Source: Chrysogorgia sp. JL179-B06 (lineage: Eukaryota; Cnidaria; Anthozoa; Scleralcyonacea; Chrysogorgiidae). From it: a stretch of 64,000 nucleotides of DNA. The stretch covers positions 746,501 through 810,500 of the forward strand of contig JAYKKM010000143.1 in NCBI GenBank assembly GCA_035772405.1, given 5' to 3'. Every line of letters starts with the position of its first letter. The first letter of the stretch is position 1. Both the position numbers and the translations under genes were made by a program. Of the stretch, positions 1 to 12,134 are shown in pieces. The notes beneath the pieces were generated by a model. It was not told the origin of the DNA. It saw only the letters and a program-made list of their open reading frames with translations, and did not search any database.

Positions 1-3000
1 AAGTCCCCTACCATCTGTTACAATCTGTTACCGTCTGTTACCATCTGCTTCCATCTGCTACCGTCTGTTACCGTCTGCTACCATCTGCTACGATCTGTTA
101 CTACCTGCTACCGTCTGTTACCGTCTGTTACCATCTGCACCATCGGTACCATCGGTACCATCCGTCCTACTCTCCATCTATTCTAAGTCCCCTACCATCT
201 GTTACCGTCTGTTACCGTCTGCTACCATCTGTTACCGTCTGTTACCATCTGCTACCGTCTGTTACCGTCTGTTACCGTCTGCTACCATCTGCTACCGTCT
301 GTTACCGTCTGTTACCATCTGCTTCCATCTGCTACCATCTGTTACCGTCTGTTACCATCTGCTTCCATCTGCTACCATCTGTTACCGTCTGTTACCGTCT
401 GCTACCATCTGCTACCGTCTGTTACCATCTGCTTCCATCTGCAACCATCTGTTACCGTCTGTTACCATCTGCTTCCATCTGCTACCATCTGTTACTACCT
501 GCTACCGTCTGTCACCGACTGTTACCATCCGCACCATCGGTGCCATCGGTAGCATCCGTCCTACTCTCCATCTATTCTAAGTCCCCTACCATCTGTTACA
601 ATCTGTTACCGTCTGTTACCGTCTGTTACCATCTGCTTCCATCTGCTACCGTCTGTTACCGTCTGCTACCATCTGCTACGATCTGTTACTACCTGCTACC
701 GTCTGTTACCGACTGTTACCATCTGCACCATCGGTACCATCGGTAGCATCCGTCCTACTCTCCATCTATTCTAAGTCCCCTACCATCTGTTACAATCTGT
801 TACCGTCTGTTACCGTCTGTTACCATCTGCTTCCATCTCCTACCGTCCGTTACCGTCTGTTACCATCTGCTTCCATCTGCTACAGTCTGTTACCGTCTGC
901 TACCATCTGCTACGATCTGTTACTACCTGCTACCGTCTGTTACCATCTGTTACCATCTGCACCATCGGTACCATCGGTAGTATCCGTCCTACTCTCCATC
1001 TATTCTAAGTCCCCTACCATCTGTTACAATCTGTTACCGTCTGTTACCGTCTGTTACCATCTGCTTCCATCTGCTACCGTCTGTTACCGTCTGCTACCAT
1101 CTGCTACCGTCTGTTACCATCTGCTACCATCTGTTACCGTCTGTTACCATCTGCAGCATCGGTACCATCGGTAGCATCCATCCTACTCTCCATCTATTCT
1201 AAGTCCCCTACCATCTGTTACAATCTGTTACCGTCTGTTACCGTCTGTTACCATCTGCTTCCATCTGCTACCATCTGTTGCCGTCTGTTACCGTCTGCTA
1301 CCATCTGCTACCATCTGTTACCGTCTGTTACCATCTGCTACCGTCTGTTACCGTCTGCTACCGTCTGTTACCGTCTGTTTCCATCTGCTACCATCTGTTA
1401 CCGTCTGTTACCATCTGCTTCCATCTGTTACCGTCTGTTACCGTCTGCTACCATCTGCTACCGTCTGTTACCATCTGCTTCCATCTGCTACCATCTGTTA
1501 CCATCTGCTTCCATCTGCTTCCATCTGCTACCATCTGTTACTACCTGCTACCTTCTGTTACCGACTGTTACCATCCGCACCATCGGTACCATCGGTGCCA
1601 TCGGTAGCATCCGTCCTACTCTCCATCTATTCTAAGTCCCCTACCATCTGTTACAATCTGTTACCGTCTGTTACCATCTGCTTCCATCTGCTACCGTCTG
1701 TTACCGTCTGCTTCCATCTGCTACCGTCTGTTACCGTCTGCTACCATCTGCTACGATCTGTTACTACCTGCTACCGTCTGTTACCGACTGTTACCATCTG
1801 CACCATCGGTACCATCGGTACCATCCGTCCTACTCTCCATCTATTCTAAGTCCCCTACCATCTGTTACTATCTGTTACCGTCTGTTACCGTCTGTTACCA
1901 TCTGCTTCCATCTGCTACCGTCTGTTACCGTCTGCTACCATCTGCTACGATCTGTTACTACCTGCTACCGTCTGTTACCGACTGTTACCATCTGCACCAT
2001 CGGTACCATCGGTACCATCGGTAGCATCCGTCCTACTCTCCATCTATTCTAAGTCCCCTACCATCTGTTACAATCTGTTACCGTCTGTTACCGTCTGTTA
2101 CCATCTGCTTCCATCTGCTACCGTCTGTTACCGTCTGCTACCATCTGCTACGATCTGTTACTACCTGCTACCGTCTGTTACCGTCTGTTACCATCTGCAC
2201 CATCGGTACCATCGGTACCATCCGTCCTACGCTCCATCTATTCTAAGTCCCCTACCATCTGTTACCGTTTGTTACCGTCTGCTACCATCTGTTACCGTCT
2301 GTTACCATCTGCTACCGTCTGTTACCGTCTGTTACCGTCTGCTACCGTCTGCTACCGTCTGTTACCGTCTGTTACCATCTGCTTCCATCTGCTACCATCT
2401 GTTACCGTCTGTTACCATCTGCTTCCATCTGCTACCATCTGTTACCGTCTGTTACCGTCTGTTACCATCTGCTTCCATCTGCTACCGTCTGTTACCATCT
2501 GCTTCCATCTGTTACCGTCTGTTACCATCTGCTTCCATCTGCTACCATCTGTTACTACCTGCTACCGTCTGTTACCGACTGTTACCATCTGCACCATCGG
2601 TACCATCGGTACCATCGGTAGCATCCGTCCTACTCTCCATCTATTCTAAGTCCCCTACCATCTGTTACAATCTGTTACCGTCTGTTACCGTCCGTTACCA
2701 TCTGCTTCCATCTGCTACCGTCTGTTACCGTCTGCTACCATCTGCTACGATCTGTTACTACCTGCTACCGTCTGTTACCGACTGTTACCATCTGCACCAT
2801 CGGTACCATCGGTAGCAGCCGTCCTACTCTCCATCTATTCTAAGTCCCCTACCATCTGTTACAATCTGTTACCGTCTGTTACCGTCTGTTACCATCTGCT
2901 TCCATCTGCTACCGTCTGTAACCGTCTGTTACCATCTGCTTCCATCTGCTACCGTCTGTTACCGTCTGCTTCCATCTGCTACCGTCTGTTACCGTCTGCT

Positions 3001-5140
3001 ACCATCTGCTACGATCTGTTACTACCTGCTACCGTCTGTTACCGACTGTTACCATCTGCACCATCGGTACCATCGGTAGCATCCGTCCTACTCTCCATCT
3101 ATTCTAAGTCCCCTACCATCTGTTACAATCTGTTACCGTCTGTTACCGTCTGTTACCATCTGCTTCCATCTGCTACCGTCTGTTACCGTCTGCTACCATC
3201 TGCTACGATCTGTTACTACCTGCTACCGTCTGTTACCGACTGTTACCATCTGCACCATCGGTACCATCGGTAGCATCCGTCCTACTCTCCATCTATTCTA
3301 AGTCCCCTACCATCTGTTACAATCTGTTACCGTCTGTTACCGTCTGTTACCGTCTGCTACCATCTGCTACCATCTGTTACCGTCTGTTACCATCTGCTAC
3401 CGTCTGTTACCGTCTGCTACCATCTGCTACCGTCTGTTACCGTCTGTTACCATCTGCTTCCATCTGCTACCATCTGTTACCGTCTGTTACCATCTGCTTC
3501 CATCTGTTACCGTCTGTTACCGTCTGCTACCATCTGCTACCATCTGCTACCGTCTGTTACCATCTGCTTCCATCTGTTACCGTCTGTTACCATCTGCTTC
3601 CATCTGCTACCATCTGTTACTACCTGCTACCGTCTGTCACCGACTGTTACCATCCGCACCATCGGTACCATCGGTGCCATCGGTAGCATCCGTCCTACTC
3701 TCCATCTATTCTAAGTCCCCTACCATCTGTTACAATCTGTTACCGTCTGTTACCATCTGCTTCCATCTGCTACCGTCTGTTACCGTCTGCTACCATCTGC
3801 TACGATCTGTTACTACCTGCTACCGTCTGTTACCGTCTGTTACCATCTGCACCATCGGTACCATCGGTACCATCCGTCCTACTCTCCATCTATTCTAATT
3901 CCCCTACCATCTGTTACCGTCTGTTACCGTCTGCTACCATCTGTTACCGTCTGTTACCATCTGCTACCGTCTGTTACTGTCTGTTACCGTCTGCTACCGT
4001 CTGTTACCGTCTGTTACCATCTGCTTGCATCTGCTACCATCTGTTACCGTCTGTTACCATCTGCTTCCATCTGCTACCGTCTGTTACCGTCTGCTTCCAT
4101 CTGCTACCGTCTGTTACCGTCTGCTACCATCTGCTACGATCTGTTACTACCTGCTACCGTCTGTTACCGACTGTTACCATCTGCACCATCGGTACCATCG
4201 GTACCATCCGTCCTACTCTCCATCTATTCTAAGTCCCCTACCATCTGTTACTATCTGTTACCGTCTGTTACCGTCTGTTACCATCTGCTTCCATCTGCTA
4301 CCGTCTGTTACCGTCTGCTACCATCTGCTACGATCTGTTACTACCTGCTACCGTCTGTTACCGACTGTTACCATCTGCACCATCGGTACCATCGGTAGCA
4401 TCCGTCCTACTCTCCATCTATTCTAAGTCCCCTACCATCTGTTACAATCTGTTACCGTCTGTTACCGTCTGTTACCATCTGCTTCCATCTGCTACCGTCT
4501 GTTACCGTCTGTTACCATCTGCTTCCATCTGCTACAGTCTGTTACCGTCTGCTACCATCTGCTACGATCTGTTACTACCTGCTACCGTCTGTTACCATCT
4601 GTTACCATCTGCACCATCGGTACCATCGGTAGCATCCGTCCTACTCTCCATCTATTCTAAGTCCCCTACCATCTGTTACAATCTGTTACCGTCTGTTACC
4701 GTCTGTTACCATCTGCTTCCATCTGCTACCGTCTGTTACCGTCTGCTACCATCTGCTACCATCTGTCACCGTCTGTTACCATCTGCTACCGTCTGCTACC
4801 GTCTGTTACCATCTGTTACCGTCTGTTACCATCTGCTACCGTCTGTTACCGTCTGTTACCGTCTGCTACCATCTGCTACCGTCTGTTACCGTCTGTTACC
4901 ATCTGCTACCGTCTGTTACCGTCTGCTACCATCTGCTACCATCTGTTACCGTCTGTTACCATCTGCTTCCATCTGCTACCATCTGTTACCGTCTGTTACC
5001 GTCTGCTACCATCTGCTACCATCTGTTACCGTCTGTTACCATCTGCTTCCATCTGCTACCATCTGTTACCGTCTGTTACCATCTGCTTCCATCTGCTACC
5101 ATCTGTTACTACCTGCTACCGTCTGTTACCATCTGCTATC
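1..5140. repeat. 10-bp minisatellite A (CCRTCTGYTA) with recurring linker
   Basis: The whole stretch is a tandem array of a 10-bp unit, mainly ccatctgcta, ccgtctgtta and ccatctgctt. A non-unit linker (ccatcggtaccatcggtagc, then catccgtcctactctccatc, then tattctaagtccc) recurs 18 times, near 177, 573, 768, 1004, 1193, 1628, 1844, 2045, 2240, 2641, 2835, 3099, 3294, 3707, 3889, 4223, 4418 and 4650. The most common spacing is about 195 bp; longer intervals reach about 435 bp, which indicates higher-order repeat structure. The array is open at the left window edge. Long reading frames with a repeating LLPSV[TS][IV]CYH peptide come only from the stop-free unit read through 30-bp triplets of monomers, and I do not regard them as genes. 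Confidence 0.97.
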
Positions 5141-5150
5141 CGATGGCTAT

Positions 5151-5475
5151 ACTGGACATACCTCTCCTTAGCCATCCTTAGGCATACTTACCCCTCCTTA
5201 GCCCTCCTTAGCCATCCTTAGCCCTCCTTAGCGATCCTTAGCCCTCCTTAGCCCTCCTTAGGCATACTTAGCCCTCCTTAGGCATACTTAGCCCTCCTTA
5301 GGCATACTTAGCCCTCCTTAGGCATACTTAGCCCTCCTTAACCCTCCTTAGGCATACTTAGCCCTCCTTAGCCATCCTTAGGCATACTTAGCCCTCCTTA
5401 GCCCTGCTTAGGCATACTTAGCCCTCCTTAGGCATACTTAGACATACTTAGCCATACTTAGCCCTCCTTAGGCAT
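5151..5475 (-). repeat. 10-bp minisatellite B, left block (reverse of CTAAGGAKGG)
   Basis: After a short non-repeat junction (about 5141-5156) the sequence becomes tandem ccctccttag, ccatccttag and gcatacttag units. These are the exact reverse complements of the ctaaggaggg, ctaaggatgg and ctaagtatgc units that fill about 16760-23350. The block therefore mirrors the right array across the large inverted repeat and continues the palindrome outward. It is only about 0.33 kb long, against 6.6 kb on the right. It abuts minisatellite A directly. Confidence 0.95.
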
Positions 5476-5483
5476 GGTATACA

Positions 5484-5800
5484 TATGCACCTTTCAATGC
5501 TAAACCCGAGGGGGTATCCAGCACATGCGGGGCATATGAATTTTTAATGCCAATTTTCTATCAAATGCCCCACTGTTATATATCTGTCAAATATAATCAA
5601 ATATCCCCAAGTGGGGATTAGCTCAAAGACGCAAAATAGGCCTTTCGTCTCAAGCTAAAGATGCGCGATCCTTTGGTGAGGTCAAATCGCTCGGGCCAAG
5701 ACTAACGATCAAATTCCCGACGGTGGGGCGAGAAAACACGGTCAAATGCCCCATATATGCCGGATACCCCTTCTGGGGCTTAACATTGATAGGTGCATTT
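5484..5800. repeat. Small palindromic MITE-like segment at the outer end of the arm (mirror copy 16432-16747)
   Basis: The outermost 0.3 kb of each arm is itself an imperfect palindrome. It starts with tatgcacctttcaatgctaa and ends with the near-complement ttaacattgataggtgcatt; inside, gggggtatccagcacatgcg mirrors atatgccggatacccc. The middle contains further short mirrored motifs (tcaaatgcccc; ccccaagtgggg). No clear target duplication is visible because the outer side abuts the minisatellite. Confidence 0.6.
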
Positions 5801-7182
5801 AGCACACCGCACGGGATATTGCAGGTAGTTTTGTAGTTACAACTTACATTTTTTACTTGTACTTTACAGAAGAAAAAGTTAAAAGCTATGCCTATCTGTT
5901 AACAGCTTCTAAATTTAAGTCCTTGTCATGCCTATTCATATGAGCCTGTTTAGTTCCCACGGACATTTATATTTCGTTTAAAAACGGTCCGGTTAGGTGA
6001 AATCCCAACTCGAACTTGGTATCTGTGAAGGGCCGTAGCTAACAACATTTCCAAATGAAATATTTTTAGTTTTAGTTGTAAATCAAACTAGCTTGTATAG
6101 TTGTATTAGTTGTTTACGTGAAACAAAGGAAATGTCAAAGTACACTTTTGAGACCTGTGGGAACTTCGCAATATTCACATTCCCATAAAGTGTCTTACTA
6201 TTACTTGTAACTGATTATCATAGTACTTTGTGATTATCGTGGTTTCCTTTAATATCATGAAGGTATGTGTTTTAATACTCCAGTTTATAACAATTTTGTG
6301 AATAGTCTATGCCACTGCAATCAATGCATTCTAGGGACCTTGAGGATCGAGGCATATGAAATTTGAAAACCCCATGCAGATTGTTTGTGACATAACCGAA
6401 CGATAAATATATCGCGTCATTATCTTTTTCAGTCTTGAAATATCTAAACCTATCTAGACAACCATTTATTTATAAAATTGGTAAGAGACTATATTATTTA
6501 TATTATAATACTTTACCAATAATGGCAAATGCCCAAATTTGGTTGATTTTTATCTGTTAGGGCTAGTTTTTGTACATAACCAGTTCCGATGGGATAGGAA
6601 TAGGATTAGGGTAACATTAGGGTTAGTATTTGGGGTTAGGATTAGGATTAGGGTTGGATTATGAGCTCTATCGGGTCTGAAATATCTGACCGCTATATAT
6701 ACGTTACAAAATTAATTATAGAAATACAACAGTTGAGGGACAATCTGTTCGAGCGATACCTGATACGGTACATGGACATGGGTTAAAACATGGAGTGATT
6801 AATTTTTGGACTAATTTTTCGATTCGTTTTTTAACTAATTTTTGGATTCGTTTTTAGAATAATTTTTGCACTCATTTTGAATGAAAACGGACTTTTACTT
6901 GTGTAATAAATCTACAGGCTTTCAGCCGAACAATCGCTTCTCTTGTAATAGGTACGGTGAAATGAAGCCTTCGTTGAAAATCCATTCATTCGTCAATATG
7001 ACACATCATGTTTAATCCTTGAATATTATAAGCAACATTGCCATGCATATGTTAGCTTGCTTCAAGTGCACTTAACCCCAAAATGATTTTTAGCGATATC
7101 AAATCTTGGTATGATTTCTAGCATTTTAGTGAAAAAAATTTTCAATTTAGGCAAATCGTTTGATTTTTATGGCCTTTTGAAT

Positions 7183-7359
7183 TTAGCTTTTGATGGCCCG
7201 GGTGTATTTAGCTTTTGATGGCCCGACCGATCCCAGGAGCCTGGATCTAGCACGTTTTCTGACGTATTTTTTGTGATATAAAGGAATAGTGTGAAGACTT
7301 ATACCTGAACTTAGGCACGATTTATTCATGCAATTGACAGCTACACATCTGTTAACCAT
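7183..7359 (-). pseudogene. THAP-type zinc-finger N-terminal fragment, left arm
   Basis: Reading outward from the centre of the inverted repeat, an ATG at 7359 opens a frame starting MVNRCVAVNCMNKS. It continues through GISLHTIP and a basic stretch (KKYVRKRARSRLLG). This fits the first third of a THAP domain: C-x4-C close to the N-terminus, a conserved N, then a [IS]-x-[HF]-x-[IF]-P motif and basic residues. The second zinc-ligand pair (C-x2-H) and the AVPTIF-like end are absent, because the frame runs into an unrelated duplicated stretch (cttttgatggcccg, twice near 7187-7223). THAP domains bind DNA in P-element-like transposases and some host factors. This is a fragment and no working product is expected. 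Confidence 0.5.
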
Positions 7360-7754
7360 GTTTTCACAATCAGCAAACGAACGCAGTATATCAATGTAGA
7401 TAAACCGCCAATTTATAGCGAATTTGCATGCAGGCAATCTCCGATGAAAAAGTCCCCAAAATTGGGTTTTTGTTCCCAGTCCTCTGGTTCCCAGTTCCCT
7501 ATAATTTGCTACTGTGGGAAAATATTTGTTTACCGATAAAGAATGGCCCAGTATGTTTTACAAAGCTTTTGACAAAGCGTTGCGATACAAATGGTCTTTC
7601 TTAGCTTTTCTCTAAATCGTCAACCGGACGATTTGACGAGAGTGTTTTATATGTCCGCTTAGCCGTCGGCAGTGATCGAGCCGCCGCTCAGGTAAGGAAT
7701 TGTACTTTCTGTCAAGAACTTTGGCTAAACTACATCGACCTTGTAGTCTGTAAT

Positions 7755-8376
7755 GGGCTATTCCATTTAATAACCGCACCCCCCTATCGATGACACATGT
7801 TTCAGATTCATGACCCCTGAGGAATTCCGGGCTCTGAAAGGTCTACCCCTGAGGAATTCTTGGCTAGAAAATGTCTACCCTGAGGAATTCCTGGCTAGAA
7901 AATGTCTACCCTGAGGAATTCCAGGCTAGAAAATGTCTACCCTGAGGAATTCCTGGCTAGAAAATGTCTATCCTGAGGAATTCCTGGCTAGAAAAGGTCT
8001 ACCCTGAGGAATTCCTGGCTAGAAAAGGTCTACCCTGAGGAATTCCGGGCTAGAAAATGTCCACCCTGAGGAATTCCGGGCTAGAAAAGGTCTACCCTGA
8101 GGAATTCCTGGCTAGAAAAGGTCTACCCTGAGGAATTCCGGGCTAGAAAATGTCCACCCTGAGGAATTCCGGGCTAGAAAATGTCTACCCTGAGGAATTC
8201 CGGGCTCTGAAAGGTCTACCCCTGAGGAATTCCAGGCTAGAAAATGTCTTCCCTGAGGAATTCCAGGCTAGAAAATACACACCCCTGAGGAATTCCAAGG
8301 GCTCAAATGACCCTACCCCCGAATAATTCCAAGGTCCTCGATAGGGGGGGGGTACGGATATAAAATGGAATAGCCC
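7755..8376. mobile_element. 622-bp MITE with internal 30-bp tandem repeats; 3-bp duplication AAT
   Basis: Terminal inverted repeats gggctattccatttaataa / tataaaatggaatagccc, followed inside by ccgcacccccctatcga / tcgatagggggggggtac, bound the element. AAT at 7752-7754 is repeated at 8377-8379. The right arm of the large inverted repeat holds the uninterrupted site with a single AAT, which proves insertion. The interior is about 15 copies of a roughly 30-bp unit (ctgaggaattcctggctaga followed by aaatgtctac). There is no coding capacity, so it must have been mobilised in trans. Confidence 0.9.
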
Positions 8377-8924
8377 AATATAATTTTAAAGTTCTGAGGC
8401 GAAACTCTGAAGAATTACGAGACGAGTCAGACGATGGATGTTTGTTTGGCGACGAAGCGAGAATAATATTAATAATAGTTTTAAGTTTTAACTTATTTCA
8501 TGTGTTCAATTGTATTTTGGGTCTGTCGTGTATAATTATGTGTTGCAGGTGTATCGAATAAATCTTTACCAGCCATAGTTCTGAAAAGAACTGTTTAATT
8601 TTACCGCGATTCGAAATTCGAATTCGACTCGAAACGTTAAAGTGCATATAAGCCCTACAGGGTTTTTAGTTATTCGTGTAGACCACGAAAAAATGACGTA
8701 ATAAAGTATTTTACAGTTTTTGATTTGGTCCTTTCGTTTCCGAGATATTGCTCTTCAAACATAGCCATTTAGCGTTGTTTGCATAAAAAAGCCGCGCGTG
8801 AGAGAGTCCTGGTACTCGGGGACGGTTAGCGTTTTGGACAACAACAAGTTCAAAAGATCATATATCAAGTGAAATCGCCGCGATATCACGCTCAAATTTA
8901 GACTCAAATGAGTATGAAAGCCCA

Positions 8925-9117
8925 TTGTCTAGTTCAGATAATATAATCGAGGAAGAAACTGAACTATCGGCGAAATATGAGGACGAGTCTGATGACTGTT
9001 TCATGGACGCCTACGCTGATGAGCCGTTGGCTGACGAACAATGGCTTGCCGCGTATGAAAGAAGAAGGGAGGAGGACAAAAAACACTTGGAACACTTACT
9101 CGAAGGTGGATGGTGCT
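8925..9117 (+). pseudogene. Acidic coding fragment in the left arm of the TTAA fold-back
   Basis: An open frame reads SSSDNIIEEETELSAKYEDE and continues through an Asp/Glu-rich stretch (DDCFMDAYADEPLADEQWL) and a basic, charged helix-like stretch (AAYERRREEDKKHLEHLL). It has no ATG at its apparent start (TTG at 8925). An in-frame stop lies not far upstream, so it is a fragment or an internal exon. It resembles the acidic N-terminal leader common in transposases, but I recognise no domain. A donor-like ggtacgtt follows the frame near 9133. Host gene capture is the alternative. Confidence 0.35.
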
Positions 9118-9894
9118 GAATCCGTCAAATCTTGGTACGTTCATTGCGCCATATTTGTCATATATTTCATCAATTTATTTTATGTACAGTATGGTATGGG
9201 TTTATTGGTTTATTGTATGGCCTATAGTATAGGTGCAAGTGTGGGAACTGTAATGTCGTTGTAACTGTAAAACCCTAGGGAAATGTTCGACTGTTTCGTG
9301 CATAACTTGAACATCCTGGCTTTGGAGTTTGGTCCTGTTTGTCTCAACAGATGGAGTTTGAACACTTTTCAGACACGAGACGGACGTCGATACAATCAAA
9401 TATTATCAAAAGAAAGGTAATATGAAAGGCCAAACTATTAAAATATTTAGCAAACAACCTTGTCAATATCAAACTAAACATAGACAATATTTAATTTTAC
9501 CATTCTATTTTATAATAGGTGTCTATGTGTAGTTTAATATTGACAAGGTTGTTTGCTAAATATTTTAACATACTTTGGCCTCTCATATTACGTCCATCTC
9601 GTGTCTGAAAAGTGTTTGCCGCTAACTCCAAACTTCATCTGTTGAGACAAACAGGACCAAAGCCAGGATGTTCAGTCATGCACGGAGGCTGTTAACCTAC
9701 GACTTCAATCAGTAATGGTGTCGCTCAAAACAGTCGAACATTTCTTATTTCTGTGCAGCAACAACATTCCGTAGGGTTTTACAGTTACAACGACATACTA
9801 CAGGCTATACAATAAACCCATACCATACTGTACATAAAATAAATTAATGAAAGATATGACAAATATGGCGCAAATGAACGTACCAAGATTTTAC

Positions 9895-10095
9895 GGATTC
9901 AGCACCATTCCACCTTCGAGTAAGTTGTTCCAAGTGTTTTTTGTCCTCCTCCCTTCTTCTTTCATACGCGGCAAGCCATTCTTCGTCCGCCAACGGCTCA
10001 TCAGCGTAGGCGTCCATGAAACAGTCATCAGACTCGTCCTCATATTTCGCCGATAGTTCAGTTTCTTCCTCGATTATATTATCTGAACTAGACAA
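9895..10095 (-). pseudogene. Acidic coding fragment, mirror copy in the right arm of the TTAA fold-back
   Basis: The same acidic frame on the opposite strand, with one visible substitution in the shared stretch (LADEEWL instead of LADEQWL). It runs a little further in frame (NGAESVKSWYVH). That amino-acid sequence survives in both arms indicates a coding ancestor duplicated recently. A palindrome of a coding region can yield hairpin RNA if transcribed. Confidence 0.35.
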
Positions 10096-10655
10096 TGGGC
10101 TTTCATACTTATTTGAGTCTGAATTTGAGCGTGATATCGCGGCGATTTCACTTGATATATGATCTTTTGAACTTGTTGTTGTCCAAACGTTATGTATTCC
10201 TTGTTTGTGAAATCTAATCCGTCCCCGAGTACCAGGACTCTCTCACGCGCGGCTTTCAACGCCAAATGGCTATATCTCGGAAACGAAAGGACCAAATCCA
10301 AAACTGTAAAATACTTTATCAGGTCATTTTTTGTGGTCTACACGAATAACTGAAAACCCCGTAGGGCTTATATGCACTTTAACGCAAAACTTTGCGAGCA
10401 ATAGCTCCTAAAGAAACTGGTGAGAGCTCGCAATCAACCAATCAAATGTCGAGTTTCATCGGAGTTCCCCGAACGCCAGCATATCCTCACTCTTATAATG
10501 ACTATAATGATCAATCAACCATTCCTGTTAAAATGATGATAATGATCAAATTAAGAGCGACTTGTTAATTTAATGCTAGAACCCAACCCCAACGCAACAA
10601 AGATCCTAACCCTAACCCCCCGCCTAATGGGTTTTCTAACCCTAACCCCCCGCCT

Positions 10656-12134
10656 AGGCTTTGCGTGAACGCCTTTCACCAGCGTTGTCGGCAGTTGTCG
10701 GCAGCCAGGCCTCATTAAAGTGCACGAGCGCGGCTCGCAGGGCACATTTTCAATTTGTGCAGGCACAATTTTTGTTGTTGATTTTTAGCTAATTATTTAG
10801 ACGTTCGCAGGCACTATTTACAATTCAGAAAGTTTGTGTAGGCACAGAGTTCATTGGCTGTGTTTACATGACGTATACATTTTCAAAATAATATATGAAG
10901 CAAAAAAACGTTTAATCACTATATGTCAGTGGCGTTGGTCATGTTTGTGAAGTGTGAACAAGTTAATAGTCAAGCACTGAAACGGATGTTTTTTGCGTGT
11001 GAAAATTTTGAGGTTTATCGAATAGCATGTCGCGCAGTCGCGATGTAAGATTTTTCAGGTTTTTCGTTGAAGAACCTGTCACAGAAATAAAAATAAATTA
11101 TTGATCGCATCATAGGTGGCCCAAATGTTGTTATAATTTCTTATTTTGTTCATTAAAGAACGTTTACCGAACGACGAAAGACGACAAACAGCCGATCCAC
11201 GAACGAAATGAAAACTCGCCCCATTCCCCTCATTCACTATAGCTACGCGCGACACAATTTACTGCAAGCTGACGTGATGCTTTCACTTATACATATATTA
11301 TGATAAGCTTGGCAAGTAAATTCCAACATTCACAACAAACACTTCAACAAATTATTAAAATACTCGCAAACTACGTGAAGAACCACCAAAAATGAAACAA
11401 CACTTTGAACACTGATAATTTTACTACAATATTACAAACAATTATGTTTCTAAATAATTCTGACAAACAAGAAAGAAGCAAAAGTCTCTAGGTTTTTGAC
11501 CAAAGTTTTTCTGTGCCTATGCGGGATGCCATCAAACAGTTATGACGATGCAAAAACCTAATCCTATTGGCTATCAAAAATAAACAAACTATGACGTTCA
11601 TGCCACTGACAGGGGGGGGGGGTAGATATCCAGATACGGTAAAAAAAACACAGAGGATTTAAGACGTTCCCGTGGAGGCAGATAAAAACATGTGAATAAA
11701 TCAAAACAGAAGAGATCAGAGAATTTAGTTCAGTAAGTAAATATATTTGCAGTTGTTTTTTTAGTGTGCAAAACAAACGAGACATTTTAAATAATAAGCA
11801 AGTCAAGTTATATTAAATTGTTTTCCCTTTCACGGCGAAAGCAGAAAAACAAGTAGGTTTCAAAAATAAGTGTGTAATTTTGTGCATTGTGGGACATGTA
11901 CCTCAATAATTGAGGTGACTGTCCCATGATGCCTTGCGGTCAACCTCGGAAAACTAGCTATCGACCAGCCTGCAACAAGATAATCTTTGAGAAATTTAAT
12001 TCAGATTGTCATGTTACTCGGTGCTGAAACAGAGGATATATTCAAGTTTTGTATTCAGGCGAACTATTATTGGATTTAAAACAGTGACCCTCCATGGGAA
12101 AACATATCTTATCGTTTTCACGAACGCCTTGAGA
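10656..12134. other. Spacer at the centre of the 11.3-kb inverted repeat
   Basis: Unique, non-palindromic, AT-rich sequence. No convincing gene. The only visible features are two short repeats of tgtcggcag (10685), an 11-base G run at 11612, and a short perfect hairpin, acctcaataattgaggt, near 11900. Confidence 0.6.

Larger units (their letters stand above)
8641..10378. mobile_element. 1,738-bp fold-back element with TTAA target duplication
   Basis: The element is an imperfect palindrome centred near 9490, with ends agtgcatataagccctac and gtagggcttatatgcact. TTAA flanks both ends (8637-8640 and 10379-10382). The right arm of the large repeat has the empty site with one TTAA (12395-12398). 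TTAA duplication is characteristic of piggyBac-type transposases, but the termini do not begin with the usual CCC. Subterminal motifs include tttacagtttttgatttggt followed by cctttcgtttccgagatat. Both arms contain the same short acidic reading frame, so the element probably arose by inverted duplication of one end of a coding element. Confidence 0.88.
5471..10655 (+). repeat. Left arm of an 11.3-kb inverted repeat
   Basis: This arm is the reverse complement of 12135-16760, with only scattered differences outside insertions. Matching landmarks are ggcatggtatacatatgcac (5471) with its mirror ending at 16760, the THAP start (7359 / 13056), the TATA-like atataaaacactc (12765) with its mirror near 7650, and the telomere-like cctaaccctaacccccc near 10605 with its mirror near 12140-12180. 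The left arm alone carries a 622-bp MITE and a 1,738-bp TTAA fold-back element. It lacks the 1.8-kb insertion of the right arm. The shared core is roughly 2.8 kb. The structure could be a giant fold-back transposon or an inverted segmental duplication. Confidence 0.92.

Noticed and set aside
540..4426. Several 60-130 codon frames with repeating LLPSVT[VI]CYH peptide
   Set aside because: They arise from a 10-bp tandem unit with no stop in that frame; several adjacent copies show the same pattern and none has independent gene features.
1..5140. CRISPR-like array
   Set aside because: Continuous 10-bp tandem units with no unique spacers in a eukaryotic context; a minisatellite explains it fully.
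6600..6660. Interstitial telomere (TTAGGG-like runs here, at 10600, 12140, 13670 and 35570)
   Set aside because: Only short, irregular attaggrtta motifs, some embedded in repeated GC-rich sequence; not a true telomeric array.
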